From: Pseudomonas sp. BGr12
GTDB taxonomy: Bacteria; Pseudomonadota; Gammaproteobacteria; Pseudomonadales; Pseudomonadaceae
NCBI RefSeq assembly: GCF_030272895.1
Contig: NZ_JALRNF010000024.1
Coordinates: 1 to 64,000 of the forward strand
Direction of reading: 5' to 3'
DNA length: 64,000 nucleotides
Shown here: one piece after another, positions 1 through 8,447 of the stretch
How positions within the stretch are numbered: position 1 is the first letter of the stretch
Layout: every line of letters starts with the position of its first letter
The notes under the pieces: model-generated
Told to the model about the DNA's origin: nothing
Database searches by the model: none
The model's input: only the letters and a program-made list of their open reading frames with translations
Program-made: the position numbers and the translations under genes

Positions 1-115
1 TCCGGGGTGTGGCGTCGGGGGGGGGGGGGGGGGGGGCCCCCCGGGTTGTTGGGGTGTTTGTACTCACCCCATATGGGGGGCACCCCCCCACCCCCGGGGG
101 GGGGGGGGCGCCCCC
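1..115. other. Low-complexity G/C homopolymer edge, probably artefactual
   Basis: Long runs of G and C, broken by a few T-rich words, make up the first ~115 bases, and no coding frame crosses them. The run lengths and the abrupt change to normal sequence at about base 118 suggest a poor-quality contig end or homopolymer read artefact, not biology. The promoter of the leader gene just downstream may be damaged or missing because of this. Confidence 0.7.
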
Positions 116-170
116 CGCGATAAAGTCACCGCTATAGTCAGCCACAGTTCATCTCACCGAAGACCTGCTC

Positions 171-332
171 ATGCCAGCTTCCTCTCTCACCACCGTATTC
201 GCCACCGCGCCCGACGCGGTTGTCGTTGTGCGTGGGAGCCAGCAGCCGGCCATGATCAGTCACTACCCTCCACCTGTCAGTAGCGTGGTCGTGTGCGTCG
301 TCGCACCGCCAGCGGTGGTAGTGCTGGGCTAA
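171..332 (+). CDS. Putative valine-rich leader peptide (attenuation type)
   Basis: A 53-codon ATG-to-TAA frame in which 14 residues are valine, arranged in runs VVVV, VVVCVV and VVV. It lies about 100 bases upstream of a DMT-family exporter and is followed at once by competing hairpins (333-421). Val/Leu-rich leaders of this kind, such as IvbL ahead of ilvBN in enterobacteria, are known to sense charged tRNA-Val by ribosome stalling. Here the regulated gene would be a transporter, not a biosynthetic gene. The ribosome-binding site is weak (GAAG). A TATAGT word near 132 could be a -10, but the -35 would fall in the corrupted edge. The function is inferred from composition and position only. 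Confidence 0.5.
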   Translation: MPASSLTTVFATAPDAVVVVRGSQQPAMISHYPPPVSSVVVCVVAPPAVVVLG

Positions 333-421
333 GCAGCCGGTCGCTGCGTCCCATCACACCTGCACCCTACTGAACACGGTTGGCTGCCCGCCCGGGCAGC
401 ACCGTTCGGCTTATCTGCCCG
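333..421 (+). promoter_or_regulatory. Attenuator-like region with mutually exclusive hairpins
   Basis: GCAGCC (333-338) can pair locally with GCTGC (343-347) or with GGCTGC (382-387). GCTGCC (383-388) pairs with GGCAGC (395-400), extended by ACGGT/ACCGT (376-380/401-405). CGGGCAG (393-399) can instead pair with CTGCCCG (415-421), just upstream of the exporter's Shine-Dalgarno (426-432). This 1:2, 1:3, 3:4, 4:5 pattern directly after the leader stop codon is what an attenuator needs. There is no U-run after the central hairpin, so control could be at translation initiation or by Rho. Confidence 0.4.
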
Positions 422-437
422 AATACAGGTGGCATTC

Positions 438-1328
438 ATGTCTGCTTTATCGAAACAATCCGTGGCCTCGGCGGCCACCACCGGCCTGTTCGTCCTGCTC
501 TGGAGTAGCGGGGCGATCGGCTCCAAGCTGGGCCTGGCCCACGCCAGTCCCTTTGCCTTTCTGCTGTTGCGTTCGGCCCTGGCCCTGTGCGGCCTGTTGC
601 TGCTCGCGCCGTTGCTCAAATTGCGCTGGCCGCGCCAGCGCGCCGGGGTGCTGCAGGCCCTGGCCACCGGCTGCGTGCTGCTCGGTGCCTACCAGATCTT
701 CTACCTGCTGGCGCTGAACACCCATGTCACCCCGGGGATCATGGCCACGGTGATGGGCGTGCAACCCATCCTCACCGTGGTGCTGATGGAGCGCCAGCGC
801 TCCTGGAGCCGGTTGTTCGGCCTGGGCCTGGGTTTGAGCGGCTTGATCATGGTGGTCTACCAGGGCATCGGGTTGGGCGGCATTTCCCTGGCCGGCATGC
901 TGTTCGCCTTGCTGGCGCTGGCGAGCATGACCCTCGGCTCGATCATGCAGAAGCGCATTACCGACAACCCCATGGGGACGCTGCCGCTGCAGTACATGGC
1001 CGGCCTGCTGATGTGTGCCGTGTTCGCACCGTTCCAGACGCTGCACGTCGAACTGACCGGCAGTTTCATCGCGGCCTTGCTGTGGATGGGGCTGGTGGTG
1101 TCGCTGCTGGCGACCCTGTTGCTGTACCGGCTGATCGCCCGTGGCAACCTGGTCAATGTCACCAGCCTGTTCTACCTGGTGCCGGCGGTGACGGCGATCA
1201 TGGACTACCTGATCTTCGGTAATCGCCTGGCGGTATTGAGTTTGCTGGGTATGGGGTTGATCGTGGTCGGATTGCTGTTTGTGTTCCGCAAGCCGGCGGT
1301 AAGTGCGGTGCAACTGCAGGCTGACTAG
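438..1328 (+). CDS. EamA/DMT-family transporter
   Basis: Inner-membrane protein of 296 aa with about ten hydrophobic segments arranged as two EamA repeats, the usual drug/metabolite transporter layout and length. DMT proteins often export amino acids or other small metabolites; the substrate is not readable from sequence. The ATG at 438 is preferred over an in-frame GTG at 429 because AGGTGG (427-432) is correctly spaced for 438 and would overlap the GTG. The valine-rich leader upstream suggests, by inference, control by branched-chain amino acid supply. It converges on another DMT gene across a REP pair. Confidence 0.85.
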   Translation: MSALSKQSVASAATTGLFVLLWSSGAIGSKLGLAHASPFAFLLLRSALALCGLLLLAPLLKLRWPRQRAGVLQALATGCVLLGAYQIFYLLALNTHVTPGIMATVMGVQPILTVVLMERQRSWSRLFGLGLGLSGLIMVVYQGIGLGGISLAGMLFALLALASMTLGSIMQKRITDNPMGTLPLQYMAGLLMCAVFAPFQTLHVELTGSFIAALLWMGLVVSLLATLLLYRLIARGNLVNVTSLFYLVPAVTAIMDYLIFGNRLAVLSLLGMGLIVVGLLFVFRKPAVSAVQLQAD

Positions 1329-1338
1329 TGTCCGCGTA

Positions 1339-1392
1339 TCGCGGGGCAAGCCCGCTCCTACACCCCCCTGTGGGAGCGGGCTTGCCCCGCGA
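1339..1392. repeat. REP element pair (inverted)
   Basis: Two inverted copies of the REP core, the second reading TGGGAGCGGGCTTGCCCCGC, separated by about 7 bases. They lie between the stop codons of two convergent genes, where the long hairpin could act as a bidirectional terminator or 3' end stabiliser. The same core recurs at 23906, 25903, 36873, 38116, 43624, 47322, 56887 and 57946. Confidence 0.9.
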
Positions 1393-1406
1393 AGGGGCCG
1401 ACGGTT

Positions 1407-2309
1407 TCAGGCCCGGACAGCCCGCCCGACCGCGGCGGGCTTGAGCACCAGCCACAGGGCCACGGCAATCAGCAGCCCGCCGTACAGGTGCGCCATCGAC
1501 AGCGACTCATCCAGCAACCACGCGCCCCAGAGCACACCAAAAGCCGGGATCATGAAGGTCACGGTACTGGCCTTGACCGGGCCGATTTCGCTCAGCAGGC
1601 GGAAGTAAAGGATATAGGCGAACGCGGTGCACACCAGGCCCAGGCCCAGCAACGACAGCCAGACATCCCAGCCACCCCAGCTGGCCGGTGGTTGGGTCAG
1701 CACGCTGTAGCCGAACAGCGGCAACAGCAACAAGGTCGCACCGAGCATGCTGCCCAGGGCCGACAAGCGGCTGTCCAGGCCGCCTTGCTGGTCGAGCCAA
1801 CGCCGGGCCAGAAAGCCGGCAAAACCATAGCAGGTGGTGGCCGCCAGGCACGACAGGGCACCCTGCAGCAATTGCGCGTCGAACGCCACCGGGCCTGCAC
1901 CACTGAGAATGCCGACGCCGAACAGGCCGAGGAAAATGCCACTCAGCTTGGTCAGGGTCATGGGCTCGCGAAACAGCAGGGCGCCGATCAGTACTCCCAT
2001 CAGGGGCGTGGTGGCATTGAAAATGGCCGAGTAACCGGCCGGCAGCACCTGGGCCGCAACCGAATAGAGGGTGGCCGGGATTCCCGAGTTGATCATGCCC
2101 AGCAGCAGGCAGGCCTTGAGTTTGCCGTTGAAGTCCCAGCGCACGCGCATCAGGGCAAGGATCACCAGCAAGCCTGCGCAGGCGATCGAAACCCGGAAAA
2201 ACGCCGTCGGCAGGGTGCCCAGCACGGGCGCGATGATGCGCATGAACAGAAAGCTCGCCCCCCAGACAGCGGCAAGCATCAACAGGCGGGTGAGGGCGAT
2301 GGGGCTCAC
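1407..2309 (-). CDS. EamA/DMT-family transporter
   Basis: Integral membrane protein of 300 aa with about ten transmembrane segments and two EamA domains. It is distinct in sequence from the convergent DMT gene at 438-1328. The start is GTG (2307-2309), supported by AGGAG nine bases upstream. The substrate is unknown; relatives export amino acids or other metabolites. It is not obviously in an operon: 205 bases separate it from the immunity gene upstream, where no feature was seen. Confidence 0.85.
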   Translation of the reverse strand: MSPIALTRLLMLAAVWGASFLFMRIIAPVLGTLPTAFFRVSIACAGLLVILALMRVRWDFNGKLKACLLLGMINSGIPATLYSVAAQVLPAGYSAIFNATTPLMGVLIGALLFREPMTLTKLSGIFLGLFGVGILSGAGPVAFDAQLLQGALSCLAATTCYGFAGFLARRWLDQQGGLDSRLSALGSMLGATLLLLPLFGYSVLTQPPASWGGWDVWLSLLGLGLVCTAFAYILYFRLLSEIGPVKASTVTFMIPAFGVLWGAWLLDESLSMAHLYGGLLIAVALWLVLKPAAVGRAVRA

Positions 2310-2514
2310 GGTAGCGTACTCCTGATCCTTGGTAGGGGCGCGAGTGTCACCGACGGGGGCGGTGGAAGCAATCTGGATGTTGCTGTTGAATTCGCCATCG
2401 CCGGGTTATGCCGCTGCAGAAGGCTGGGCTCGCCCGTACAACTCGGGCACTGGCGTTCTTTCAGGCCTCAGCATACGTTTTCACCGCGTCCATCACACCC
2501 AGTCGTATTCGTGC

Positions 2515-2931
2515 TTAGGGCCGAAATGGATTAGGTGCGCCCACACACTGCTTCAAATGAGCAATATTCTCAGGACCTGTTTTAGTAGCGTCGATCCTGG
2601 CTGCCGGGTCAAGATAGACGTCGATCGTTTTCCCCCATTCTGGTGATATGCGGATACAACTCCGAGTTCCCTTGCCGATCCACCAATCGAAAATCATGAA
2701 GAAATCCTCGTCTGGGAATAGGTGGCCGATATCTGCAGTCGCTTGTCCAGGGAGCATGTCTCCTCTGTCGATACGGTGCTGTGTGTTCCAGATGTAGTGG
2801 AGCCTCTCCGTTCCATCTCTGGAGTAATAAACAGCGACTCTCGGCAACGTCACATACCAAAATATAAGTGATGCGAGGAGGAGCAGAGTGATCACTTTCC
2901 CCTTACTGAACTTGCTTACAGTTGTGGACAT
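2515..2931 (-). CDS. Putative membrane-anchored immunity protein (second copy)
   Basis: 138 aa: one N-terminal transmembrane segment (about residues 13-32), then a domain of ~100 residues predicted to face the periplasm. It is clearly paralogous to the protein at 3013-3423, sharing YSRDGT/YSKDGT, NTQ-RI-RGD, GHLFP/GHIFP, FDWW and LKQC. The ATG at 2931 is chosen over an upstream TTG at 2949 because GGGGAGAGG sits just before it. Position behind the PAAR-toxin gene suggests immunity. The second copy could protect against a variant toxin or be a decayed duplicate. The immunity role is inferred from context. Confidence 0.6.
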   Translation of the reverse strand: MSTTVSKFSKGKVITLLLLASLIFWYVTLPRVAVYYSRDGTERLHYIWNTQHRIDRGDMLPGQATADIGHLFPDEDFFMIFDWWIGKGTRSCIRISPEWGKTIDVYLDPAARIDATKTGPENIAHLKQCVGAPNPFRP

Positions 2932-3012
2932 TAAAGCCCTCTCCCCCAATCCTCTTGTTTACAGCAAGGACCTTCTCCATGATTATTTTGGTGGCTTTTG
3001 GGGGTATTGCCG

Positions 3013-3423
3013 TTATGGTTTTGCAGTGTCCGCGATGCACTGTTTCAAACGATCAGTGTCTGTACCGCTCCCTTTGCTCCTATCGATATCGCCGTTACGG
3101 TCGAGGTAGATTTCTGTCGTCGGCCATTTGGGCGTGATACTGATGCAGTGCCTACGCTCACCTGCGCTCCACCAATCGAATCTCATAAAGAACTCTTCAT
3201 TCGGAAAGATGTGTCCAACATCACCCGTTGTCTCATTTGGACGCAAATCTCCCCGGACGATTCTATTTTGTGTGTTCAGGACGTAGCTAATGTCCTTTGT
3301 ACCGTCCTTTGAATAGAAGATGTAGACCTTTGGCGGTGCGTAGTACCAGAGCGCTGCCGCTACCACTAGCAACAGGGCAGCCCACCGCCCAAGGCGTGTC
3401 GGACTTGTCTTATGTACAGTCAT
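3013..3423 (-). CDS. Putative membrane-anchored immunity protein (cognate copy)
   Basis: 136 aa with an N-terminal transmembrane anchor (about residues 13-30) and a periplasm-facing domain with conserved FYSKDGT, GHIFPNEEFFMRFDWW and LKQC. Its ATG (3421-3423) overlaps the end of the effector gene by 14 bases, so the two are probably translationally coupled, as is typical of effector/immunity pairs. AGGGA lies upstream of the start. Membrane anchoring suggests that it neutralises a toxin acting in the periplasm or at the membrane. Local base composition is more AT-rich than flanking genes, consistent with horizontal gain. Confidence 0.65.
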   Translation of the reverse strand: MTVHKTSPTRLGRWAALLLVVAAALWYYAPPKVYIFYSKDGTKDISYVLNTQNRIVRGDLRPNETTGDVGHIFPNEEFFMRFDWWSAGERRHCISITPKWPTTEIYLDRNGDIDRSKGSGTDTDRLKQCIADTAKP

Positions 3424-4525
3424 GTTTTTGAATCCCTGTAGCCCATTCTACTATTGGCACCGCCAACACTTTATCCATGATGATTTTGGCAGTGACACCA
3501 CCGTCCGGGTACTCCTTGTAAAGGTTCATTCCTATGACGATTGACACCCTATCGGGAACATCGTCCCATGCTCGCATCCCTTCAACACCGTCCGTCCTGC
3601 GTGGGCCTTTGAATTTTTCAGGGTTCCGCGCTTGCCGGTATAAATCAGAACCTATTTGCTCAACACCGGCGCCATCTAGCAAGACGCTGTCTGAAAGACC
3701 AGCGGCTATACCTACATATCCGTAGTGAATGTTCGACCAAATATCGTAGTAGTAGTCATATGCCCCTTGCTTATGCCAAGGTTTTGTACCAAATAGCTTT
3801 ATCAGTTTCGGCTTGTGGTCCCACTCCATATCCTGTCCAACTTTTTTAGTCCAGATTGCCGCTGCTGCCGCCTTTTTAGCTTTAGCGATGTCGCTGTAGT
3901 TCGGTGAGCCACCCAGGCGAGCGAAAAATGGTAGTTTTGAGAACTGCTTTGCCGCCACATCAGGGTCGTAGTTAATGAGACTTTTCATCTCCAATACAGC
4001 CGGGTCACGGATGTTGCGATTCATTTCTCCCGCAATGTACTTCGCCAACTCTTCCATTTGATCAGGATGATTGCAGGCGATGGGGGCTGTTTTAACCTCA
4101 TCCAGCTGTTCGGGTGGGACAAGTGGGGATGCGTCGGCATGAGGGGGAGTTCGAACATTCGTCATTGAGGCGGTCTGCGCGGGACCATTGCCAGAGAAAC
4201 TGGGAGCTTGATCAACTGCACCGGAGTCTCGTGGTGTCGCGTTCCGCCTGGACTCATAAGAGGCGTTAAAACTCGAGGGGAGAAGTCGGGCCTTGCATGG
4301 ACAGCCACTGATGCTGTCCAGGGTTCCTGCCACGTACCTGCCGTGACTGCTGATGAAGGACACCCCGCCAACGATTGGATAAGCCTTGCCATCCTTGCCG
4401 CAAGAGACTCGATCACCCTCGCGGGCATGAGCAATTCCAAACATCATGACGCGGGTGTCCGCTTCCAGAACCGTACCACCACAAGTGGTTTTGTCTCCCA
4501 AGCGGATGAAATGCCCGGTTGCCAT
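3410..4525 (-). CDS. PAAR-domain T6SS effector with C-terminal toxin-44-like domain
   Basis: 371 aa. Residues ~1-85 form a PAAR domain (GHFIRLGDKTTCGG, a VLEAD turn and His/Cys positions), which caps the VgrG spike of type VI secretion. A low-complexity linker follows. Residues ~160-360 resemble the polymorphic toxin type 44 family, with WDHKPKL, YDIWSNIHYGYVG, LLDGAGVEQIGSD and DD-P-DRVSIVIG. That family was predicted to be an RNase when first described. The start at 4525 is chosen because GGGAG lies six bases upstream; the longer frame from 4552 lacks a site. No T6SS structural gene, vgrG or adaptor is nearby, so this is an orphan effector island. Two membrane-anchored immunity genes follow. 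Confidence 0.75.
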   Translation of the reverse strand: MATGHFIRLGDKTTCGGTVLEADTRVMMFGIAHAREGDRVSCGKDGKAYPIVGGVSFISSHGRYVAGTLDSISGCPCKARLLPSSFNASYESRRNATPRDSGAVDQAPSFSGNGPAQTASMTNVRTPPHADASPLVPPEQLDEVKTAPIACNHPDQMEELAKYIAGEMNRNIRDPAVLEMKSLINYDPDVAAKQFSKLPFFARLGGSPNYSDIAKAKKAAAAAIWTKKVGQDMEWDHKPKLIKLFGTKPWHKQGAYDYYYDIWSNIHYGYVGIAAGLSDSVLLDGAGVEQIGSDLYRQARNPEKFKGPRRTDGVEGMRAWDDVPDRVSIVIGMNLYKEYPDGGVTAKIIMDKVLAVPIVEWATGIQKHDCT

Positions 4526-4771
4526 ATCAACTCCCTTTAGCAGTTGTTCCATTCAGGTCAAACGTTCCAGCTGGATGCTGAAAAACGTGCACTTTGAACG
4601 GCGCTGAAGTGATAGGTATGCAGTGCTTGTCTGAAGAACGTGGAGGAAACTTCTGAAGATGCGCGTCAATGAGTCGTGCGAATTTGGCCGATACGCCCGG
4701 GGCAATGGGCTTTCGTTGCCCGCGGCGACTGGCTAAGCTCAGGCTTTGACATGCCCGCAGAGGTCTGACGT

Positions 4772-6493
4772 ATGCCCCAGCAATGGCCGGCCGCCGATAT
4801 CGCCCGGATGATTCTCGATGGATTCGACAACTACCGGGAGCATTTTCGCCAGATCACCATTGGCGCCCGTGCCCGCTTCGAGCAGGCCCAGTGGCCGCAG
4901 ACCCAGAGTGCGTCGGCGGCGCGGATCAACCTCTACGAGGAAAAGGTCAGCGAAGTCAGTGGCTGGCTGCGTGAGGCGTTCGAGGCCGAGGAACTGCTGG
5001 ACGTGGCGCTCTGGCCACTGGTCAAGAGCGCCTACATCAACCTGATCGACCCGCGCCTGGACGATGAGCTGTCGGAGACCTGGTACAACTCGATCTTCTG
5101 CAGCCTGTTCCGCCACGACCTGATCAGCGACGGCTGCATGTTCATCCACACCACCCGACCGTCGCTGCGCAGCCATGAACGGGCGGCGCAAACCCGCACC
5201 TACCGGCCCCAGGGCAGCCTGGGCAGCCTGCTGGCGCAGATCTTTGCCGACTACAGCTTCGACGCCCCCTACGGCGACCTGCAGGGCGACCTGCACCGGC
5301 TGGAGTCGCAACTGCGCGAGAACCTGCCGGACTGGGTCTGCAAGGACCCGGCCCTGGCGGTGGAACTGTTCTCGCCGGTGCTGTACCGAAACAAGGGGGC
5401 GTACCTGGTGGGGCGGATCTACACCCGGGACGAGCAGTGGCCACTGGTGATTCCGCTGCTGCACCGCGAAGGCCACGGCATCGAGATCGACGCGCTGATC
5501 ACCGATGAAGCCGAAGTGTCGATCATCTTCTCTTTCACCCGTTCGTACTTCATGGTCGATGTGCCGGTGCCGGCCGAGTTCGTCGGCTTCTTGCGGCGCA
5601 TTCTGCCGGGCAAGCACATTGCCGAGCTGTACACCTCCATCGGCTTCTACAAGCACGGTAAGTCGGAGTTCTACCGGGCGCTGATCAATCACCTGGCCAG
5701 CACCGACGACCGCTTCATCATGGCCCCGGGTGTGCGCGGCATGGTCATGAGCGTGTTCACCCTGCCGGGCTTCAACACCGTGTTCAAGATCATCAAGGAC
5801 CGCTTTTCGCCGTCCAAGAGTGTCGACCGCGCCACGGTGATCGAGAAGTATCGGCTGGTGAAGAGTGTCGATCGGGTAGGGCGCATGGCCGATACCCAGG
5901 AGTTCGCCGACTTTCGCTTCCCCTTGAGCAAATTCGAGCCCGAGTGCCTGGCCGAACTGCTCGAAGTGGCGCCCTCGACCGTCGAGGTGCAAGGTGACAC
6001 CGTACTGGTGCGCCATTGCTGGACCGAGCGGCGCATGACCCCGCTCAACCTGTACCTGGAGAACGCCAACGACGCCCAGGTGCGCGAGGCCCTGGAAGAC
6101 TACGGCCTGGCGATCAAGCAACTGGCGGCGGCGAACATCTTCCCCGGCGACATGCTGCTGAAGAACTTTGGCGTGACCCGTCATGGCCGGGTGGTGTTCT
6201 ACGACTACGACGAGATCTGCTTTCTCACCGAGGTCAACTTCCGTTACATCCCGCCGCCGCGCTTTCCGGAAGACGAGATGTCGTCCGAGCCCTGGTACTC
6301 GATCGGACCGCTGGATGTGTTTCCCGAGGAGTTCCCGCCGTTCCTGTTCGCCGACAGTGGCCAGCGCCGGTTATTCAGCCAGTTGCATGGCGAACTGTAC
6401 GACGCCAACTACTGGAAAGGGCTGCAGGAGGCGATTCGCGCCGGCAAGGTGATCGACGTGTTCCCGTACCGGCGCAAGGCCCGGGAATGCTGA
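4772..6493 (+). CDS. aceK: Isocitrate dehydrogenase kinase/phosphatase
   Basis: 573 aa, the usual AceK length. It phosphorylates and dephosphorylates isocitrate dehydrogenase in the cytoplasm, setting the split between the TCA cycle and the glyoxylate shunt. Family features include the N-terminal regulatory region, the kinase lysine region around [18 protein letters not shown] (residues ~351-368) and the FYDYDEI metal/catalytic motif (residues ~476-482). GAGG lies upstream of the ATG. It is not next to aceA/aceB, as is normal in Pseudomonas. A GGGCAA/TTGCCC hairpin (about 4700-4723) precedes it. Confidence 0.97.
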   Translation: MPQQWPAADIARMILDGFDNYREHFRQITIGARARFEQAQWPQTQSASAARINLYEEKVSEVSGWLREAFEAEELLDVALWPLVKSAYINLIDPRLDDELSETWYNSIFCSLFRHDLISDGCMFIHTTRPSLRSHERAAQTRTYRPQGSLGSLLAQIFADYSFDAPYGDLQGDLHRLESQLRENLPDWVCKDPALAVELFSPVLYRNKGAYLVGRIYTRDEQWPLVIPLLHREGHGIEIDALITDEAEVSIIFSFTRSYFMVDVPVPAEFVGFLRRILPGKHIAELYTSIGFYKHGKSEFYRALINHLASTDDRFIMAPGVRGMVMSVFTLPGFNTVFKIIKDRFSPSKSVDRATVIEKYRLVKSVDRVGRMADTQEFADFRFPLSKFEPECLAELLEVAPSTVEVQGDTVLVRHCWTERRMTPLNLYLENANDAQVREALEDYGLAIKQLAAANIFPGDMLLKNFGVTRHGRVVFYDYDEICFLTEVNFRYIPPPRFPEDEMSSEPWYSIGPLDVFPEEFPPFLFADSGQRRLFSQLHGELYDANYWKGLQEAIRAGKVIDVFPYRRKAREC

Positions 6494-6533
6494 AAAACAA
6501 CTCACCCAGCCCCGAGAGAGCGTCACCAGACCC

Positions 6534-6617
6534 TGTGGGAGCTGGCGACAGCCAGCGATCGAGCGCAACGCGGTGTATAGCCGAGCCGGCCATTCGCAGG
6601 CTACGCCAGCTCCCACA
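6534..6617. repeat. Inverted repeat, REP-like, between convergent genes
   Basis: TGTGGGAGCTGGC (6534-6546) and its exact complement (6605-6617) flank about 58 bases. The outer part resembles the REP end, but the core differs (GCTGGCGACAGCCAG, itself a hairpin). It sits between the ends of aceK and the DUF6279 gene and may terminate both transcripts. Confidence 0.7.
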
Positions 6618-6629
6618 AGTGTTCGAGCG

Positions 6630-7499
6630 TTAACCTTTCATACACTTCATCTCACTGAAATCCTTGCGCACCTGGTCCAGCTTCTGCTCCAGGTGCTGGC
6701 GCTGGCGTTCGCTGCTCTGGGCCATCAGGTCGATCAGCAGGCGTCGCGTCTCCTGTTCGGAGCGCTGGAAGAACTGGCGGTACTCCGGCGTCCACAGGCT
6801 TTCACGATTTTTCAGCAATTGCGCAAGGCGCGGCTCGAAGTTGGCGGTCTTGCGTTGGTCCAGCGCCGCGCTGAAGTGCGCCTGCCAATTCGCCCGGTTG
6901 GCGATCGATTCACGGTTCTGCTCACCCAGGCTTTGCGACCAGGCCATGATGCGCACCTGTTGTTGCGAGCTCAGTTCACCGAACCAGGGCGACAGGCGCT
7001 TTTCCATGCGTTCGGCGCGCGATTCGATCTGTCGGGCCAGGGGTGTTTTCACAAAACGGGCCTGGCGTTCGCTGATGTCTTCGCTGAACGCCTGGCGCAT
7101 CTCGCGCACCTGCTCATCGTCCATCGCCCGCAACAACTGGGCGGCCGAAGGGGTGATCTGGTCCGCCACCCGGGCAATGGCCTGCTTGGCTTCCTGGGTG
7201 CGCAGTTGCAATTGCTGATCGGTGACCTGGTTGGTGGCGACCATCTGTCGGACTTCGTCGATCCAGTTCAGGTAGCCCGGCAGCTGAGTGCGGCAATGCC
7301 AGGCCAGGTGCTGCTTGAGCCGCTGGTCGAACCAGGTCTTCTGCTGGCGGTTCATGTTCAGGTAGTCGTTCAACGACCAGGGCACCAGCATATCGAGGTT
7401 GCGATAGGCCAGGTCGATACGGTTGCAGGCCAGCACCAGCAGGGCGGCCGTGAGCAGAAGCAGGAGGCTGCGCAGGGGCTTGTACAGGCTGGCGTACAT
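6630..7499 (-). CDS. DUF6279 family lipoprotein
   Basis: 289 aa. The N-terminus has a positively charged start, a leucine-rich hydrophobic stretch and the lipobox LVLAC (Cys ~25), so export and lipidation are expected. The rest is helical and highly charged, with many Gln/Arg/Glu and WFDQRL, consistent with an alpha-helical periplasmic protein. It matches what is annotated as DUF6279 in Pseudomonas; no biochemical function is known to me. AAGGA precedes the ATG. It is divergent from the CvfB-like gene. Confidence 0.8.
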   Translation of the reverse strand: MYASLYKPLRSLLLLLTAALLVLACNRIDLAYRNLDMLVPWSLNDYLNMNRQQKTWFDQRLKQHLAWHCRTQLPGYLNWIDEVRQMVATNQVTDQQLQLRTQEAKQAIARVADQITPSAAQLLRAMDDEQVREMRQAFSEDISERQARFVKTPLARQIESRAERMEKRLSPWFGELSSQQQVRIMAWSQSLGEQNRESIANRANWQAHFSAALDQRKTANFEPRLAQLLKNRESLWTPEYRQFFQRSEQETRRLLIDLMAQSSERQRQHLEQKLDQVRKDFSEMKCMKG

Positions 7500-7610
7500 G
7501 AGCGAATCCTTGCGGTGGCGTGCTTGTCTTTATAGATCAGCTTGGCCCATTGCGGTTCCTTTCGCAGGTTCCGGTGTAGAATGCCGGTCTTGCTTTGAGG
7601 ATTTTCGGAA

Positions 7611-8447
7611 ATGGCTCTAGTTGGGCGTTACAACAGTTTGCAAATCGTGAAACACACGGACTTCGGCCTGTACCTGGACGGCGGCGTGGATGGCGAAATC
7701 CTCCTGCCCAACCGCTACATTCCCAAGGACACGCCCACCGAAGTCGAAGACTGGCTGAACGTGTTCGTCTACCTGGACAGCGAAGACAAGCTGATCGCGA
7801 CCACCGAAAAGACCAAGCTGCAGGTCGGCGAGTTCGCCAGCCTCAAGGTCAAGGAAATCAACAGCATCGGCATCTTCCTCGACTGGGGCCTGCCCAAGGA
7901 CCTGTTGATGCCGTACTCCGAAGAAAAGCGCCAGATGCGCCAGGGCGAGTACTGCGTGGTGCATGCCTACCTGGACAAGCGCACTCGCCGGATCACTGCC
8001 ACCGCGCGCCTGGACCGCTACCTGGACAAGGTGCCGGCCACCTACAAAGCCGGCCAGGAAGTCGACCTGCTGGTGGTCGAAGAAACCCCGATGGGCTTCA
8101 AGGCGATCATCAACAACAAGCACTGGGGCCTGATCCACAAGAACGAAGTGTTCAAGTTCCTGCGCGCCGGCAAGCAGGAGAAGGGCTACATCAAGGAAAT
8201 GCGCAGCGACGGCAAGATCGCCCTGAGCCTGCAACCGGTCGGCCAGGACCTGGCCAACAGCCTGCAGGACAAGATCCTGGCCAAACTCAAGGAGGCCAAT
8301 GGTGTGCTGGCGGTCAGCGACAAGAGCGATCCGCAGCTGATCAGCGACCTGTTCGGGGTCAGCAAGGGCAACTTCAAGAAGGCCATCGGTGCCTTGTACA
8401 AGGATGGCCGTATCGTCATCCACGCCGACCGCATCGAGCTGGTCTGA
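7611..8447 (+). CDS. CvfB-like S1-domain RNA-binding protein
   Basis: 278 aa with tandem S1-like OB folds (about residues 1-210) and a C-terminal winged-helix-like segment (about 225-278), the CvfB/YitL layout. Recognisable stretches are GLYLDGGVDGEILLP, FLDWGLPKDLLMP and GLIHKNEVF. Family members are cytoplasmic RNA-binding proteins linked to virulence gene expression in Gram-positive bacteria; the role in Pseudomonas is not established. The stop codon abuts the stop of the opposite-strand gene. Confidence 0.85.
   Translation: MALVGRYNSLQIVKHTDFGLYLDGGVDGEILLPNRYIPKDTPTEVEDWLNVFVYLDSEDKLIATTEKTKLQVGEFASLKVKEINSIGIFLDWGLPKDLLMPYSEEKRQMRQGEYCVVHAYLDKRTRRITATARLDRYLDKVPATYKAGQEVDLLVVEETPMGFKAIINNKHWGLIHKNEVFKFLRAGKQEKGYIKEMRSDGKIALSLQPVGQDLANSLQDKILAKLKEANGVLAVSDKSDPQLISDLFGVSKGNFKKAIGALYKDGRIVIHADRIELV

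Noticed and set aside
4739..6184. 481-aa antisense frame opposite aceK
   Set aside because: The sense strand is a complete AceK; the antisense has no domain or start signal.
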